Below are positions 28,616 to 37,765 of a stretch of DNA of 64,000 nt, in pieces. The stretch comes from Xaviernesmea rhizosphaerae (GTDB taxonomy: Bacteria > Pseudomonadota > Alphaproteobacteria > Rhizobiales > Rhizobiaceae). Under the pieces are notes generated by a model that saw nothing but the letters and a program-made list of their open reading frames with translations, was not told the origin of the DNA and made no database searches. The number at the start of each line of letters is the position of its first letter. The first letter of the stretch is position 1. Made by a program: the position numbers and the translations under genes. Location of the stretch: NCBI RefSeq assembly GCF_001938945.1, contig NZ_MKIO01000025.1:121319-185318 (forward strand). The letters are read 5' to 3'.

Positions 28616-29152
28616 TCAGCGGATCACGGCGCAGGCCAGCCGCTCTCCCGCATCGCCTGATGGCTGGCTGCGGTTGTCGTCGGAGCGGGCGTGGATCATC
28701 AGCGCGCGGCCGCGAATGCCGGTCGTGCTGTCGTCGAGCTTGACCATGCCGTTGAACACCTGCGCCCGGAGCACCCCATCCTGTCCGACATACTGGTTGG
28801 GCATGTCGCCCGCATGCGGACCGTTGGCCGCGAGAAAACCGTGCTCAGCCTTGGTCGGATTGAAGTGGCCGCCGGCGGATTCATGGCCGCCCGCAGGGTC
28901 GCAGCGCCCGGTTTCATGCACGTGGAACGCCACCCATTTGCCCGGCGGCAGGTCCGTCAGCTCCATCTCGATCAGCACGCCGTTCTTGCCTGCCGTGAGC
29001 ATGGCCCGGCCGTTGGACTTGCCATCCTTGCCGACAAATTCCGCCATGGCCGTGTGCGAGGTCGATTGGGCGGCGGCAGGTGCGGCGGTCGTCATCAGCG
29101 CGGCGGTCGCGAGAGCGGCATAGGCGAAGGCTGCGGGAATCGGGCTGTTCAT
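28616..29152 (-). CDS. sodC: Periplasmic Cu,Zn superoxide dismutase
   Basis: 178-aa exported enzyme converting superoxide to hydrogen peroxide and oxygen. Signal peptide to about residue 28 (AAPAAAQS). Metal ligands are visible: His77 and His79 in FHVHETGRC, His96 in GGHFNP, Asp116 in HAGDMPN, and His154 in LMIHARSDDNRSQPSGDAG. Cys84 and Cys174 form the conserved disulphide. Typical of the bacterial secreted type. Confidence 0.95.
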   Translation of the reverse strand: MNSPIPAAFAYAALATAALMTTAAPAAAQSTSHTAMAEFVGKDGKSNGRAMLTAGKNGVLIEMELTDLPPGKWVAFHVHETGRCDPAGGHESAGGHFNPTKAEHGFLAANGPHAGDMPNQYVGQDGVLRAQVFNGMVKLDDSTTGIRGRALMIHARSDDNRSQPSGDAGERLACAVIR

Positions 29153-29283
29153 CGGGTCTCCTTCTCAGGTTAGGCCAGCCAGCGGCCGGCCTTCATGCAT
29201 TCGGATTGGAACAGCCGAAGAAGGGGGCTTGTTCCGCGTTTCACGCAAACGTCAGAAGCTCGGAGTCTGCAGGACGCGCGCGA

Positions 29284-30015
29284 TCAGAAGACGCGGTAGA
29301 GCGAGGTGGCGATGATCAGACAGGCCACCGCGATCATCAGCGGCTTCACCGGCAGCTTCTTCACCACGAAGGCCCCGATCGGCGCGGCGAGCACGCCCCC
29401 GATGATGACGCCGATGGCCGAGCCGAGTTCGGCAAAGCCGAGCGTGAGAATGAAGGTGGCGGAGATCACCAGCGTGACTGCGAACTCCGTCAGGCTGGTA
29501 GAGCCGATAACCCGTTTGGGATCATGACCACGACCGATCAGCGAGGTGGTGACGATCGGCCCCCAGCCACCGCCGCCGGCGGCATCGAGCCCGCCGCCGG
29601 CCAGGCCGATGAAGGGCACCAGCCAGTCGCGCACCTCGCGGATCGCCATGGGGCGGAAGGCCTTGAACAGGATGTAGAAGCCGACCAGCACGAGATAGGC
29701 CGAGACATAAGGCTCGATCACCTTGCCATCGATGTTGGACAGGACGAAGGCGCCGATCGCACCGCCCACCATGCCCGCCGGCGCCAGCCGGGCGACGAGC
29801 TTCCAGTCGATGTTGCGGTGATAGGTGTGCGACAGACCCGATGCGGCGGTCGTGAACACCTCGGTGACATGGGTCATGGCGCTGGCTGTGGCGATGGGGA
29901 CGCCGAGGGTGAGGAGACTGGTGGTGGTCAGCAGACCGAAAGCCATGCCGAGGGCGCCGTCCACCAGCTGCGCGAAGAAGCCGATAGCGATGAACATCCA
30001 GATATCGCCGTCCAA
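29284..30015 (-). CDS. TSUP family permease (TauE/SafE)
   Basis: 243-aa inner-membrane protein with about eight hydrophobic segments, of the sulfite/organosulfur-exporter superfamily. Signature pieces are AQLVDGALGMAFGLLTT, TASAMTHVTEVFTTAASG and GGGLDAAGGGGWGPIVTT. I favour the TTG at 30015 (LDGDIWMFIAIG), which has AAAGGA seven bases upstream; an ATG seven codons later (29994) would cut into the first helix. Substrate unknown; sulfite, sulfonate or formate-like anions are usual in the family. Confidence 0.85.
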   Translation of the reverse strand: MDGDIWMFIAIGFFAQLVDGALGMAFGLLTTTSLLTLGVPIATASAMTHVTEVFTTAASGLSHTYHRNIDWKLVARLAPAGMVGGAIGAFVLSNIDGKVIEPYVSAYLVLVGFYILFKAFRPMAIREVRDWLVPFIGLAGGGLDAAGGGGWGPIVTTSLIGRGHDPKRVIGSTSLTEFAVTLVISATFILTLGFAELGSAIGVIIGGVLAAPIGAFVVKKLPVKPLMIAVACLIIATSLYRVF

Positions 30016-30337
30016 ACCGCATCCTTTCAGGAAGAGAAAAAGCCGAGGGCAAAGGCGGAAAGGCCGGGAAAGTTCCCCAGCCTTCGCCCTTGCGATGAAG
30101 GTCCGCCAAAGGCCATTGCGCTGACGCCCAAGGCCTCGGCACCAGATCCTTTCGCCGCCGGCCATGCATAGAGCATCGGACCGACAAGGGGGACCCGATT
30201 TTGAGAAAAATCCGCTGCAAAAACAGAGAGGAGATCCGAGCGACGACATGGCGTTATATCGCCGGAGCCGGCCCGGGCGGGCTTTATCCGCACAGGCCGC
30301 GCCATTCCCTGGCCTTGTCAGGGCGAGACGGAAGGGT
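30016..30337. other. Intergenic region with a dispersed repeat
   Basis: 322 bp between nadC (minus, ending at 30338) and the TSUP gene (minus). It holds the repeat copy at 30170-30227; the rest shows no gene I can support. Confidence 0.5.
30170..30227. repeat. Dispersed rhizobial palindromic repeat, copy 4
   Basis: AGAGCATCGGACCGACAAGG, then GGGACCCGATTTTGAG, then AAATCCGCTGCAAAAACAGAG. The outer closing arm is missing, so it is a half unit. It lies downstream of the nadABC operon. Confidence 0.75.
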
Positions 30338-31252
30338 TCATGCCATGGCGATATCGAGCCCGATGTCGAGCGTGGGTGCGGCCATGGTGATCTTCGAGGT
30401 CGAGATGAAATCCACCCCCGATTCGGCGATGGCCCTGACGGTGGAGAGCGCGACATTGCCCGAGGCCTCCAGCACCGTGCGCTTGACCGCATGGACATAA
30501 TCGCCGCCAGCGATCAGGCCATGATGCGCGGCGTTCAGCGCCACGGCTTCGGCCAGCTGGTCCGGCGTCATATTGTCGAGCAGCACCACCTCGGCGCCCG
30601 CGGCCAGAGCCTCGCGGAACTGGTCGAGCGTATCGACCTCGATCTCGATGCGCAGGAGATGGCCGGCATAGGCGCGCGCGGCGGCAAGCGCCGGCGCAAT
30701 GCCGCCGGCAACGGCGATGTGGTTGTCCTTGATCAGGATGGCATCATCCAGACCGAAGCGATGGTTGGAGCCGCCGCCGAGACGCACGGCATATTTCTCC
30801 ACCCCGCGCAGGCCGGGCAAGGTCTTGCGCGTGCAGGTGATGCGGGCGTGAGTATGGGCGATCTCGGCGGCGAAGCGGGCCGTCAGGCTCGCCACCCCGC
30901 TCAGATGCATGAGATAGTTCAACGCCACCCGCTCGGCCGAAAGAAGTGCGCGGGCGCGGCCGGAAACGGTGGCGATTACGGTGCCTGCCGACAGGGGCGC
31001 GCCGTCGGCAAGTGGCGTGTCGAAGCGGATCGTCGGGTCGATCAGCCGGAAGGCCGCCTGCGCCAGCGTCAGGCCGGCCAGCACGCCCGGCTCTCGCGCG
31101 GCCAGAACGGCACTCGCCTGGCGATTCGGGCCGATCGTCGCCAGCGTCGTCACGTCGCCGGCCCGGCCAAGATCCTCCGCCAGCGCGGCGCGCACCTGGT
31201 CTTCCACGAGAAGCGCCGGCAGTTCGGGCGGGTGCGGAGCGGTTGCAGTCAT
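30338..31252 (-). CDS. nadC: Nicotinate-nucleotide pyrophosphorylase (carboxylating)
   Basis: 304-aa quinolinate phosphoribosyltransferase, the third step of de novo NAD synthesis (quinolinate + PRPP to nicotinate mononucleotide). Typical pieces are [57 protein letters not shown], and [12 protein letters not shown]. Last gene of nadA-nadB-nadC, 70 bp behind nadB. Confidence 0.96.
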   Translation of the reverse strand: MTATAPHPPELPALLVEDQVRAALAEDLGRAGDVTTLATIGPNRQASAVLAAREPGVLAGLTLAQAAFRLIDPTIRFDTPLADGAPLSAGTVIATVSGRARALLSAERVALNYLMHLSGVASLTARFAAEIAHTHARITCTRKTLPGLRGVEKYAVRLGGGSNHRFGLDDAILIKDNHIAVAGGIAPALAAARAYAGHLLRIEIEVDTLDQFREALAAGAEVVLLDNMTPDQLAEAVALNAAHHGLIAGGDYVHAVKRTVLEASGNVALSTVRAIAESGVDFISTSKITMAAPTLDIGLDIAMA

Positions 31253-31322
31253 GTGTCACAGGTCCTCAGGTGGCATCGTCCGGCGCGGCCGGCAGGAAAG
31301 AAAGAGGCTGGAAGGGCGTGCC

Positions 31323-32921
31323 TCAGGCCGCCCGCATGCCGAAGCGTTCGGCCACCACGCGGTTCGCATCCGACAGCGTCAGGAAGCTGCGATGGCGCCA
31401 GGCGGGGTCGGCGGCGGGGAAGTCGGCGCGGAAATGGCCGCCGCGGCTTTCCGTGCGGATGAGCGCTGCCACGGTCATCAGCTTGGCGGCGGTCAGGATA
31501 TTGCCGAAGCGCAGACGGGTATTGGCACGCTCGAGCTCGACGATTTCCGCCAGTGCATCGCAGAGGCCCGCCTGGGTGCGGATCACGCCGACCTTGGCGC
31601 TCATCAGCTTGCGCAGGGTGCTTAGCTGCGGGCTGTCCTCCAGCGTCACGGGATCGTCGCTCTCGCCGGCATTCTCGTGCCAGCTGGCGATGCGCGCCAC
31701 CGGCAGCACGGTCTTGATGTCCTCGGCGATGCGCGCGCCGAAGACGACGGCTTCGAGCAGCGAATTGGAGGCCAGGCGATTGGCGCCGTGCACGCCGGTG
31801 GAGGCCACCTCGCCGGCCGCCCAGAGCCCGTCCACCGACGTGCGTCCGTCGGCATCGGTCAGCACGCCGCCCATGTGATAATGCACGGCCGGCACGACGG
31901 GAATGGGTTGATGCACCGGGTCGATGCCGGCGGCGATGCAGGAGGCGTAGACGGTCGGGAAGGCATCCGGGAAATGCGCGCCGACGGCCGCGCGGCAATC
32001 GAGGAAGGCGCCGCGCCCGGCGCTGACCTCGGCAAAGACGCCGCGGGCGACGATGTCGCGCGGGGCCAGTTCCGCATCGGGATGCAGCGCCGCCATGAAG
32101 CGCTGGCCGGCGGCGTTGACGAGATGCGCGCCCTCCCCGCGCAGCGCCTCGGTGGCGAGCGGCGCGGGATCGCGGCCGATGTCGATCGCGGTCGGATGAT
32201 ATTGCACGAATTCTGGATCGGCGACGATGGCGCCGACGCGCGCCGCCATGCCGATGCCCTGGCCGCAGGCCTCATGCGGATTGGTGGTGACGGAAAACAG
32301 ATGGCCGACGCCGCCCGAGCACAACACCACGGCGCGTGCGGGAAAGGCCACGCGCCGCAGCGACTGGCCGGCATCCGGCCGGGCGATGACGCCGGAGACG
32401 AAGCGCCCCTCGCGCACCAGCTCCTCCACCACATAGCCTTCCAGAACACGGATGGACGGGGTGGCGCGCACCTTGGCGATCAGCGCCTCCATGATCGCCT
32501 TGCCGGCCATGTCGCCGCGCACGCGCACGATGCGCCGCTCGGAATGCGCGGCCTCGCGCGACAGTTCGAGATGGCCCTCGAGATCCTTGTCGAAGGGAAC
32601 GCCATAGGCCAGCAGGTCGTGGATGCGGTCTGCCGCCTCCGAGGCCATCAGACGGGCGATCTTCTCGTCGACGATGCCGGCGCCGGCCACTAGCGTGTCG
32701 GCCACATGCTTGTCCACCGTATCGCCCGGACTCATGGCCGCGGCCACGCCGCCTTGCGCCCAGGCGGAAGAAGCGCCATGGCCAATGGGGGCGGCCGCCA
32801 GCAGCGTGACCGGACGCGGGCTGAGCTTCAGCGCGCAGAACAGCCCCGCAAGACCGCCGCCGACGATGACGATGTCATCGATGCCGCCCGTCCTTTCCGG
32901 CTGGAAATTGTCGCTCTTCAT
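31323..32921 (-). CDS. nadB: L-aspartate oxidase
   Basis: 532-aa FAD flavoprotein oxidising aspartate to iminoaspartate, the first step of de novo NAD synthesis. The FAD motif VGGGLAGL lies at 21-28; [29 protein letters not shown] and [20 protein letters not shown] are signatures of the succinate dehydrogenase/aspartate oxidase family. It starts 35 bp after the nadA stop on the same strand. Confidence 0.96.
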   Translation of the reverse strand: MKSDNFQPERTGGIDDIVIVGGGLAGLFCALKLSPRPVTLLAAAPIGHGASSAWAQGGVAAAMSPGDTVDKHVADTLVAGAGIVDEKIARLMASEAADRIHDLLAYGVPFDKDLEGHLELSREAAHSERRIVRVRGDMAGKAIMEALIAKVRATPSIRVLEGYVVEELVREGRFVSGVIARPDAGQSLRRVAFPARAVVLCSGGVGHLFSVTTNPHEACGQGIGMAARVGAIVADPEFVQYHPTAIDIGRDPAPLATEALRGEGAHLVNAAGQRFMAALHPDAELAPRDIVARGVFAEVSAGRGAFLDCRAAVGAHFPDAFPTVYASCIAAGIDPVHQPIPVVPAVHYHMGGVLTDADGRTSVDGLWAAGEVASTGVHGANRLASNSLLEAVVFGARIAEDIKTVLPVARIASWHENAGESDDPVTLEDSPQLSTLRKLMSAKVGVIRTQAGLCDALAEIVELERANTRLRFGNILTAAKLMTVAALIRTESRGGHFRADFPAADPAWRHRSFLTLSDANRVVAERFGMRAA

Positions 32922-32956
32922 GGATCATCCCTCCCACAGGCTCTGACAGGCCCGCT

Positions 32957-34036
32957 CTATGCCTTCAGTGCGATCATCCGCTCCACGGCAAGGCGCGCCC
33001 GATCGGCCACGGTCGGATCGATCGTCACCTCGTCGGTCATGGTCAGCAGGCTGTCGAGGATCTTCGGCAGCGTGATGCGCTTCATGTGCGGACACAGATT
33101 GCAGGGCTTGATGAAATCCACGCCCTCGACCTCGGCGGCGACATTCGAGGCCATCGAGCATTCGGTGACCAGGAGAACGCGTGGCGGACGCTTGTCCTTG
33201 ACATAGTCGATCATGCCGGCGGTCGAGCCGGCAAAATCGCAGACCGCGATCACATCCGGATGGCATTCGGGATGGCCGACGATTTCCAGGCCCGGATAGG
33301 CGGCCTTGTAGGCCAGAAGCTCCTCGGCGCCGAAGCGCTCATGCACCTCGCAATGGCCCTTCCAGGTCAGGATCTTCTTGTTGGTCTGGCGCGCCACGTT
33401 CATCGCCAGATATTCGTCGGGGATGCAGAGCACCGTGTCGCTCGCGAGGCTCTCGACCACCTGCAGCACGTTGGAGGAGGTGCAGCAGATGTCCGTCTCC
33501 GCCTTCACATCGGCCGAGGTGTTGACATAGGTGACCACGGGAACGCCGGGATAGCGCTGCTTGAGCAGGCGCACATCGGCGCCGGTGATGGAATCCGACA
33601 GCGAGCAGCCGGCCCTGGAATCGGGGATCAGCACCGTCTTTTCCGGGTTCAGGAGCTTGGAGGTCTCGGCCATGAAGTGCACGCCGCACTGGATGATGAT
33701 CTCGGCATCCACGCGGGTGGCATCGCGGGCGAGCTTCAGCGAGTCGCCGACAATATCGGCCACGCAGTGGAAGATGTCAGGCGTCTGATAATTATGCGCG
33801 AGGATCACGGCGTTGCGCTCGCGCTTCAGCCGGTTGATGGCCGCGACATAGGGCGCATAGACGGGCCACTCAAAGGCGGGGATGAAGTCCTTGACCTTTT
33901 GGTAGAGATGCTCGGTCTCGCGCGCGATTTCGGGCGTGAAGGACAGATCCGGCTTGGGCAGAACGCCAAAGCGCTGTGCGGCGCTCGTCATGCCTGGTGC
34001 GCCGGCGGCCAGCGGGTGAAACTGGGTGTTGTGCAT
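32957..34036 (-). CDS. nadA: Quinolinate synthase
   Basis: 359-aa enzyme condensing iminoaspartate and dihydroxyacetone phosphate to quinolinate; needs a [4Fe-4S] cluster. HNYQTPD starts at His81; cysteines suited to the cluster include Cys117 (QCGVHFMAE) and the pair in CNLCPHMKR (312, 315). AAGGAAC stands before the ATG. It is the first gene of nadABC. A repeat (34081-34184) and then a palindrome likely to be the NadQ operator lie upstream. Confidence 0.96.
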   Translation of the reverse strand: MHNTQFHPLAAGAPGMTSAAQRFGVLPKPDLSFTPEIARETEHLYQKVKDFIPAFEWPVYAPYVAAINRLKRERNAVILAHNYQTPDIFHCVADIVGDSLKLARDATRVDAEIIIQCGVHFMAETSKLLNPEKTVLIPDSRAGCSLSDSITGADVRLLKQRYPGVPVVTYVNTSADVKAETDICCTSSNVLQVVESLASDTVLCIPDEYLAMNVARQTNKKILTWKGHCEVHERFGAEELLAYKAAYPGLEIVGHPECHPDVIAVCDFAGSTAGMIDYVKDKRPPRVLLVTECSMASNVAAEVEGVDFIKPCNLCPHMKRITLPKILDSLLTMTDEVTIDPTVADRARLAVERMIALKA

Positions 34037-34080
34037 GGACTGTTCCTTCCCGGCGGACCCGCATCCCCGGCCGCCTGCCT

Positions 34081-34184
34081 AGAGCATCAGACTGAAAATC
34101 GTACGCAGTCCGATGCTCTAATTTTCTGTTTTTGCATCGGATTTTTCCGAAAACCGGTTCCCACTTTTCGGTCCGATGCTCTAG
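34081..34184. repeat. Dispersed rhizobial palindromic repeat, copy 5 (full unit)
   Basis: One of the best complete copies: outer module AGAGCATCAGACTGAAAATC to CAGTCCGATGCTCTA, then TTTTGCATCGG, core AACCGGTTCCCACTTTTCGG and end TCCGATGCTCTAG. It lies between nadA and its probable operator, so the nadA leader should contain it. Confidence 0.9.
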
Positions 34185-34213
34185 CCTCTCCACCCCGCTG
34201 TCCCTTACCCGGA

Positions 34214-34232
34214 TATGCTCAAAATGAGCATA
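34214..34232. promoter_or_regulatory. Probable NadQ operator upstream of nadABC
   Basis: TATGCTCAAAATGAGCATA, a perfect palindrome with 8-bp arms and a 3-bp centre, 178 bp before nadA. Its place before nadABC and the presence of a NadQ-like gene in the window support it. Repression is expected if the promoter at 34270-34298 is right, because the palindrome would then lie just downstream of the transcription start. Confidence 0.65.
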
Positions 34233-34269
34233 AGAGGGGCGCGAAACGAACGGCCGATGACCATAGGCT

Positions 34270-34298
34270 GAATTAGTCAGTTTCATGACGCTTTTCAA
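34270..34298 (-). promoter_or_regulatory. Possible nadA promoter
   Basis: On the minus strand TTGAAA (34298-34293), 17 bases, then TAATTC (34275-34270). The -35 is good, the -10 weak. It overlaps a separate palindrome (34286-34304). Confidence 0.3.
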
Positions 34299-34304
34299 GC
34301 GTCA
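34286..34304. promoter_or_regulatory. Second palindrome, 8-3-8
   Basis: TGACGCTTTTCAAGCGTCA, perfect 8-bp arms around TTC, between nadA and the end of the MFS gene. It overlaps the possible nadA -35 and could be an operator or a 3' hairpin of the MFS gene; no T-run follows it on the minus strand. Confidence 0.45.
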
Positions 34305-34334
34305 CGATGGTGCGCTTTTTTGGGTGCAGCGGCA

Positions 34335-35561
34335 TCAGGCGGCGGCAGGCCGCGCCACCGGCCGCTCGCGGATCGGCAGATGCACGAGCGCGGCGAACAG
34401 GCCGAGCAGCACGCTCACCCACCAGACAGGGCCATAGGAGCCGAAGCGGTCATAGAGCACGCCGCCCATCCACACGCCGAGGAAGGAGCCCACCTGGTGC
34501 GACAGGAACACCATGCCGCCCAGAAGGCCGAGATGGCGCGTGCCGAACATGATGGCGACGAGCGCATTGGTCGGCGGCACGGTCGACAGCCAGAGCAGCC
34601 CCATCAGCATGGAGAAGACGATGATCGAAACCGGCGTTTGCGGCAGAAGAAGAAAGCCTGCCACCACCACCGAGCGGGCGAGATAGATCAGCGCCAGCAC
34701 ATGCGGCTTGGAGTTCTTCTGGCTGATCACGCCTGACGCCAGCGAGCCGATGATGTTGAAGAAGCCGATCAGCGCCAGCGCGATCACGGCATAGCGCGCA
34801 TCGATGCCGAGATCGCCGATATAGGCGGGGAAATGCGCGGTGATGAAGGCCACCTGATATCCGCAGACGAAGAAGCCGGTGACGAGCAGCAAGTAGCTGC
34901 GGTGGCCGAAGGCTTCCTTCAGCGCTTCGCCCGCCGTCTGCGGATAGAGGGAGGCGCCTTGGGTGCCCGAGGCGGAATTGCCGGCGAGCGGGATGGCGGC
35001 CAGCGGCACGATCAGCATCAGCGCGGCGAGAAAGACCAGCGTGTCGGACCAGCCATAGGCATTGATCAGCCCCTGCGACAGGGGCGCGAACAGGAACATG
35101 CCGGCCGAGCCCGCCGCCGTGCCGATGCCATAGGCCATGGAGCGCTGGGCCGGCGTGACATGGCGGGCGAAGGCCGACAGCACCGTGCCGAAGGAGCCGG
35201 CGCCGACGCCGAGGCCGACCAGGATGCCGCCGCCGACATGCAGCCAGAGCGGCGCCTGCGCATGAGCCATGACGAGGAGCCCCGCCGCATAGATCAGCCC
35301 GGCCAGCGCCAGGATCCGCCAGGTGCCGAACCTGTCCGCCAGACCGCCGAAGATCGGCTGGCTCAGGCCCCAGCTCAAATTCTGCAGCGCCATGGCGAGG
35401 CCGAACGTGGATCGGTCCCAGCCGCGATCATTGAGCATCGGCAGCTGGAAGAAGCCCATGGCCGAGCGCGGGCCGAAGGTCAGCATGGCCACCACCGAGC
35501 CGGCCAGGATGATCAGCCAGGGAAAGGCTTTCGGCGGGGAGGAAGCGCTGGGCGACGACAT
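34335..35561 (-). CDS. MFS transporter
   Basis: 408-aa major facilitator with about twelve hydrophobic segments. LADRFGTWRI between helices 2 and 3 is the usual MFS loop motif; FGPRSAMGFFQLPMLNDRGW is typical of oxalate/formate-antiporter-like members (monocarboxylate transporter group). I start at ATG 35561 (MSSPSASSPP), because the frame upstream has Arg/Ser-rich composition unlike a transporter; the ribosome site there is weak. Substrate unknown. Confidence 0.85.
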   Translation of the reverse strand: MSSPSASSPPKAFPWLIILAGSVVAMLTFGPRSAMGFFQLPMLNDRGWDRSTFGLAMALQNLSWGLSQPIFGGLADRFGTWRILALAGLIYAAGLLVMAHAQAPLWLHVGGGILVGLGVGAGSFGTVLSAFARHVTPAQRSMAYGIGTAAGSAGMFLFAPLSQGLINAYGWSDTLVFLAALMLIVPLAAIPLAGNSASGTQGASLYPQTAGEALKEAFGHRSYLLLVTGFFVCGYQVAFITAHFPAYIGDLGIDARYAVIALALIGFFNIIGSLASGVISQKNSKPHVLALIYLARSVVVAGFLLLPQTPVSIIVFSMLMGLLWLSTVPPTNALVAIMFGTRHLGLLGGMVFLSHQVGSFLGVWMGGVLYDRFGSYGPVWWVSVLLGLFAALVHLPIRERPVARPAAA

Positions 35562-35856
35562 GGCGGCAATCCGGTTGCTGATATCCGTTTGTACGGAGTA
35601 AAGCCTGCGGCGAAAAGCCAATAAAATTGAGGGATGATTGCAGGACATTGATCCGACGCGTCTCCGGTGAACTTGAGGTCGCCGAAAACGCCTTGAGCTT
35701 TTGCTCCCCGCGTCCTGCCCGGAGGGCGAAAGACCTTTCTTCCGTGCGGTGCTATCGAGCGCATTGCGCTTTTCACATTCGCTTCCCGCGCTTCCAGCCC
35801 TCGTTCTGTCGCATGTCTTGATCGCAAAACCAGTGGCCACGTCGGCGCGAAGTGCT
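35562..35856. other. Intergenic region between MFS and MOSC genes
   Basis: 295 bp, both neighbours on the minus strand. Near 35811-35865 a sequence (GCATGTCTTGATCGCAAAAC to GCGAAGTGCTC) resembles a second rhizobial repeat type, also seen at 54613-54657. No gene supported. Confidence 0.4.
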
Positions 35857-35865
35857 CTACCGGGC
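35811..35865. repeat. Degenerate second-type rhizobial repeat
   Basis: GCATGTCTTGATCGCAAAAC followed by CAGTGGCCAC and GCGCGAAGTGCTC; the ends are roughly inverted. It runs a few bases into the MOSC gene's 3' end. Compare 54613-54657. Confidence 0.4.
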
Positions 35866-36708
35866 CTCGCGCCGCCGCATCGGCCAGGTCTCGCCGCGCC
35901 GGCCGAGGACCTTGACGGCGTCGCCGACGGCGATCCTGCCGGTGCCGCGCGGCACCAGGTTCCAGCCGAACAGAACGCCGCGCACGCGCGGATCGGCCGA
36001 CATGCGCTCGACCGCCAGGCCCTGGATCGGATTGCCGCCGATGCGCTCGCCGCTCATCTGGTCCTGCGTCGTCATGATGCAGCGCTCGCAGGGCTTGACC
36101 AGGTCGAAGCGGATGCCGCCGATCTCGATCGCCTCCCAGGCATCCTCGTCCCAGGGGATGGCGCAATCCACCACGAGATTGGGGCGGAAGCGGTCCATGC
36201 CGACAGCAGGCTGGCGCTGCTCGGCCAGCGTGCGGTTGAGCGCGTCGAGCGATCCCGTCGTCGTCAGCAGCACCGGATAGCCATCGGCCAGGCTGACCGG
36301 AACAGGCCCGCCCGCCCAGGCCGCGCCCACATGCCGCTCGGCCTGCGCATCCTGATAGACGAGCCGCAGCGGCTGGCCGAACCAGCGCGAGAGCGCATCA
36401 TTCGTCGCCGCATCGGCCAGAACCACATCCACGAAACTGGTCCAGATCTTCACCTCGATGCGCCGGACCGGATCGAGGCGGACGATGAGACGCTCGCCGT
36501 CCTTCTCCAGAACCAGCCCTTCTGCGCCGAGTCGTGCCGTCACTTGCGCCAGGGCCTGCAGGTCACGCTGGCTCACCAGATGGCCGGCCGTATCGACCAG
36601 CATGAAACGGCGATCGCCCGTGAACCCCAGCGGCTGCACCTCGGCCTCGGCCAGGGCAACGGCGCGCGCGCTTTTCAGCGGGTGAACGTGGAGGGCGGAG
36701 AGGCGCAT
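35857..36708 (-). CDS. MOSC domain-containing protein (YcbX-like)
   Basis: 283-aa protein with an N-terminal MOSC_N beta-barrel part (ALHVHPLKSARAVALAEAEV, then GFTGDRRFMLVD) and a C-terminal MOSC domain (FRPNLVVDCAIPWDED, then KPCERCIMTTQD with the conserved Cys). Relatives bind molybdenum cofactor and reduce N-hydroxylated compounds. The exact substrate is not known. Confidence 0.92.
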   Translation of the reverse strand: MRLSALHVHPLKSARAVALAEAEVQPLGFTGDRRFMLVDTAGHLVSQRDLQALAQVTARLGAEGLVLEKDGERLIVRLDPVRRIEVKIWTSFVDVVLADAATNDALSRWFGQPLRLVYQDAQAERHVGAAWAGGPVPVSLADGYPVLLTTTGSLDALNRTLAEQRQPAVGMDRFRPNLVVDCAIPWDEDAWEAIEIGGIRFDLVKPCERCIMTTQDQMSGERIGGNPIQGLAVERMSADPRVRGVLFGWNLVPRGTGRIAVGDAVKVLGRRGETWPMRRREAR

Positions 36709-37093
36709 CGACAGGCTCTTGTTCTAGCGGAGGTTGATATGGCTTGGACAACCGTAGATTTAGGACATCATATCTGCTGCCGGCTGTCCAGCACAGGGCG
36801 CGCCTGCGGCGAGGCTTTGAGTATCAGGCCGAAAGTCATACCACACAGGACAGGACATGAGCGACGTCTTGGTTTGGCCGCCCCTTATTATCTCAATCCT
36901 CCCACAAGCGACACGGTCGAGAGACAGGGAGCCAACAGCGCGAAAAGCCTTTGTGTCGTGGACTGCGGCATACACGGTCCGATGCGCCGGAGGCCGAGAT
37001 CGATACCCGATCCCTCCACCGATATCGTTTCCGCCGAAATATGACACAAAGGGTGCTTATATCCGCCTCGTCTAAATGATTGGAGAAGGACAG
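36709..37093. other. Intergenic region without a recognised gene
   Basis: 385 bp between the MOSC gene (minus) and a small exported-protein gene (plus), divergent. Base composition is somewhat less GC-rich near 36730-36900 and 37020-37075, as expected for promoters. I see no RNA gene. Confidence 0.4.
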
Positions 37094-37600
37094 ATGGCGA
37101 TAAACCTCCTCAAGACCTGCGCTCAGATGTCAGTCGTCCTGTCCATCGCATTCGGTGCGGCGCTCGCGACACCCGCCAACGCCGGCGCAGATGGGGGTCT
37201 TGGACCAGTGGATGGAATTCCTGGCTGTGGCGGTGGGACAGATCCCAGCCCGGACGGAAACTTCTATGTCCCGGGCAGTTTGCAGAAATGCAATCCCGGC
37301 AAAGCCGATCGACAGAAGCTGGCCTCGGTTGAGTTCCTGGAACATTGCCTGAAGCGGACAGGCAGCGATTTCGGTACGGCCGACTTGCTGCAGCGACTGG
37401 ACGATTTTCGAGAGACACTGCGTGGTGACGAGCGGGCTGAGCTGGACCATGCTCTGCAGCGCTCTTCGGATGGCGGGATTGCCCAATGTGGCGATGCGGA
37501 TGAGAGCATGGCCTCCTGCGAGAACGGCGCCTACCTTGGAGCCTTGACCATCACGGGACTGTTGCCCCGCTTCGTCTCGGGAATTTGCCCGCAGCGCTGA
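37094..37600 (+). CDS. Hypothetical exported protein
   Basis: 168-aa protein with a signal peptide (MAINLLKTCAQMSVVLSIAF, cleaved after ATPANA) and a Gly/Pro-rich linker. The mature part has six cysteines (GIPGCGGG, QKCNPGK, EHCLKR, AQCGDA, ASCENG, GICPQ), suggesting disulphides in the periplasm. AGAAGGA stands before ATG 37094, so I prefer it over the ATG six codons upstream. No family recognised. Confidence 0.72.
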   Translation: MAINLLKTCAQMSVVLSIAFGAALATPANAGADGGLGPVDGIPGCGGGTDPSPDGNFYVPGSLQKCNPGKADRQKLASVEFLEHCLKRTGSDFGTADLLQRLDDFRETLRGDERAELDHALQRSSDGGIAQCGDADESMASCENGAYLGALTITGLLPRFVSGICPQR

Positions 37601-37639
37601 CACAGACGAAGCCGGAGCGTCGGTCCGCATAGGATTTTC

Positions 37640-37700
37640 AGTCCGGTGCTTCAGGGTTCTGACCCTAAAGCATGTCGCGGTCTTTCAGATGCGCTACAGC
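37640..37700. repeat. Degenerate dispersed repeat
   Basis: TTCAGTCCGGTGCTTCAGGG and AAGCATGTCGCGGTCTTTCA with GATGCGCTA recall the outer modules of the dispersed repeat. It lies in the convergent gap between the exported protein and the HD gene and may help terminate both. Confidence 0.4.
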
Positions 37701-37765
37701 CGCTTAGTATTTTTTTATGCACTTTTTACCGATTAAGCCGCTGCATGCCCTTGCGCGGCAGCCTG

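Noticed and set aside
30164..31462. Plus-strand open frame of about 432 codons opposite nadC
   Set aside because: Its start lies in a dispersed repeat and the rest is antisense to nadC.
35562..35840. Long N-terminal extension of the MFS gene
   Set aside because: Arg/Ser-rich residues unlike a transporter and no ribosome site at the upstream starts; ATG 35561 gives a normal MFS length.
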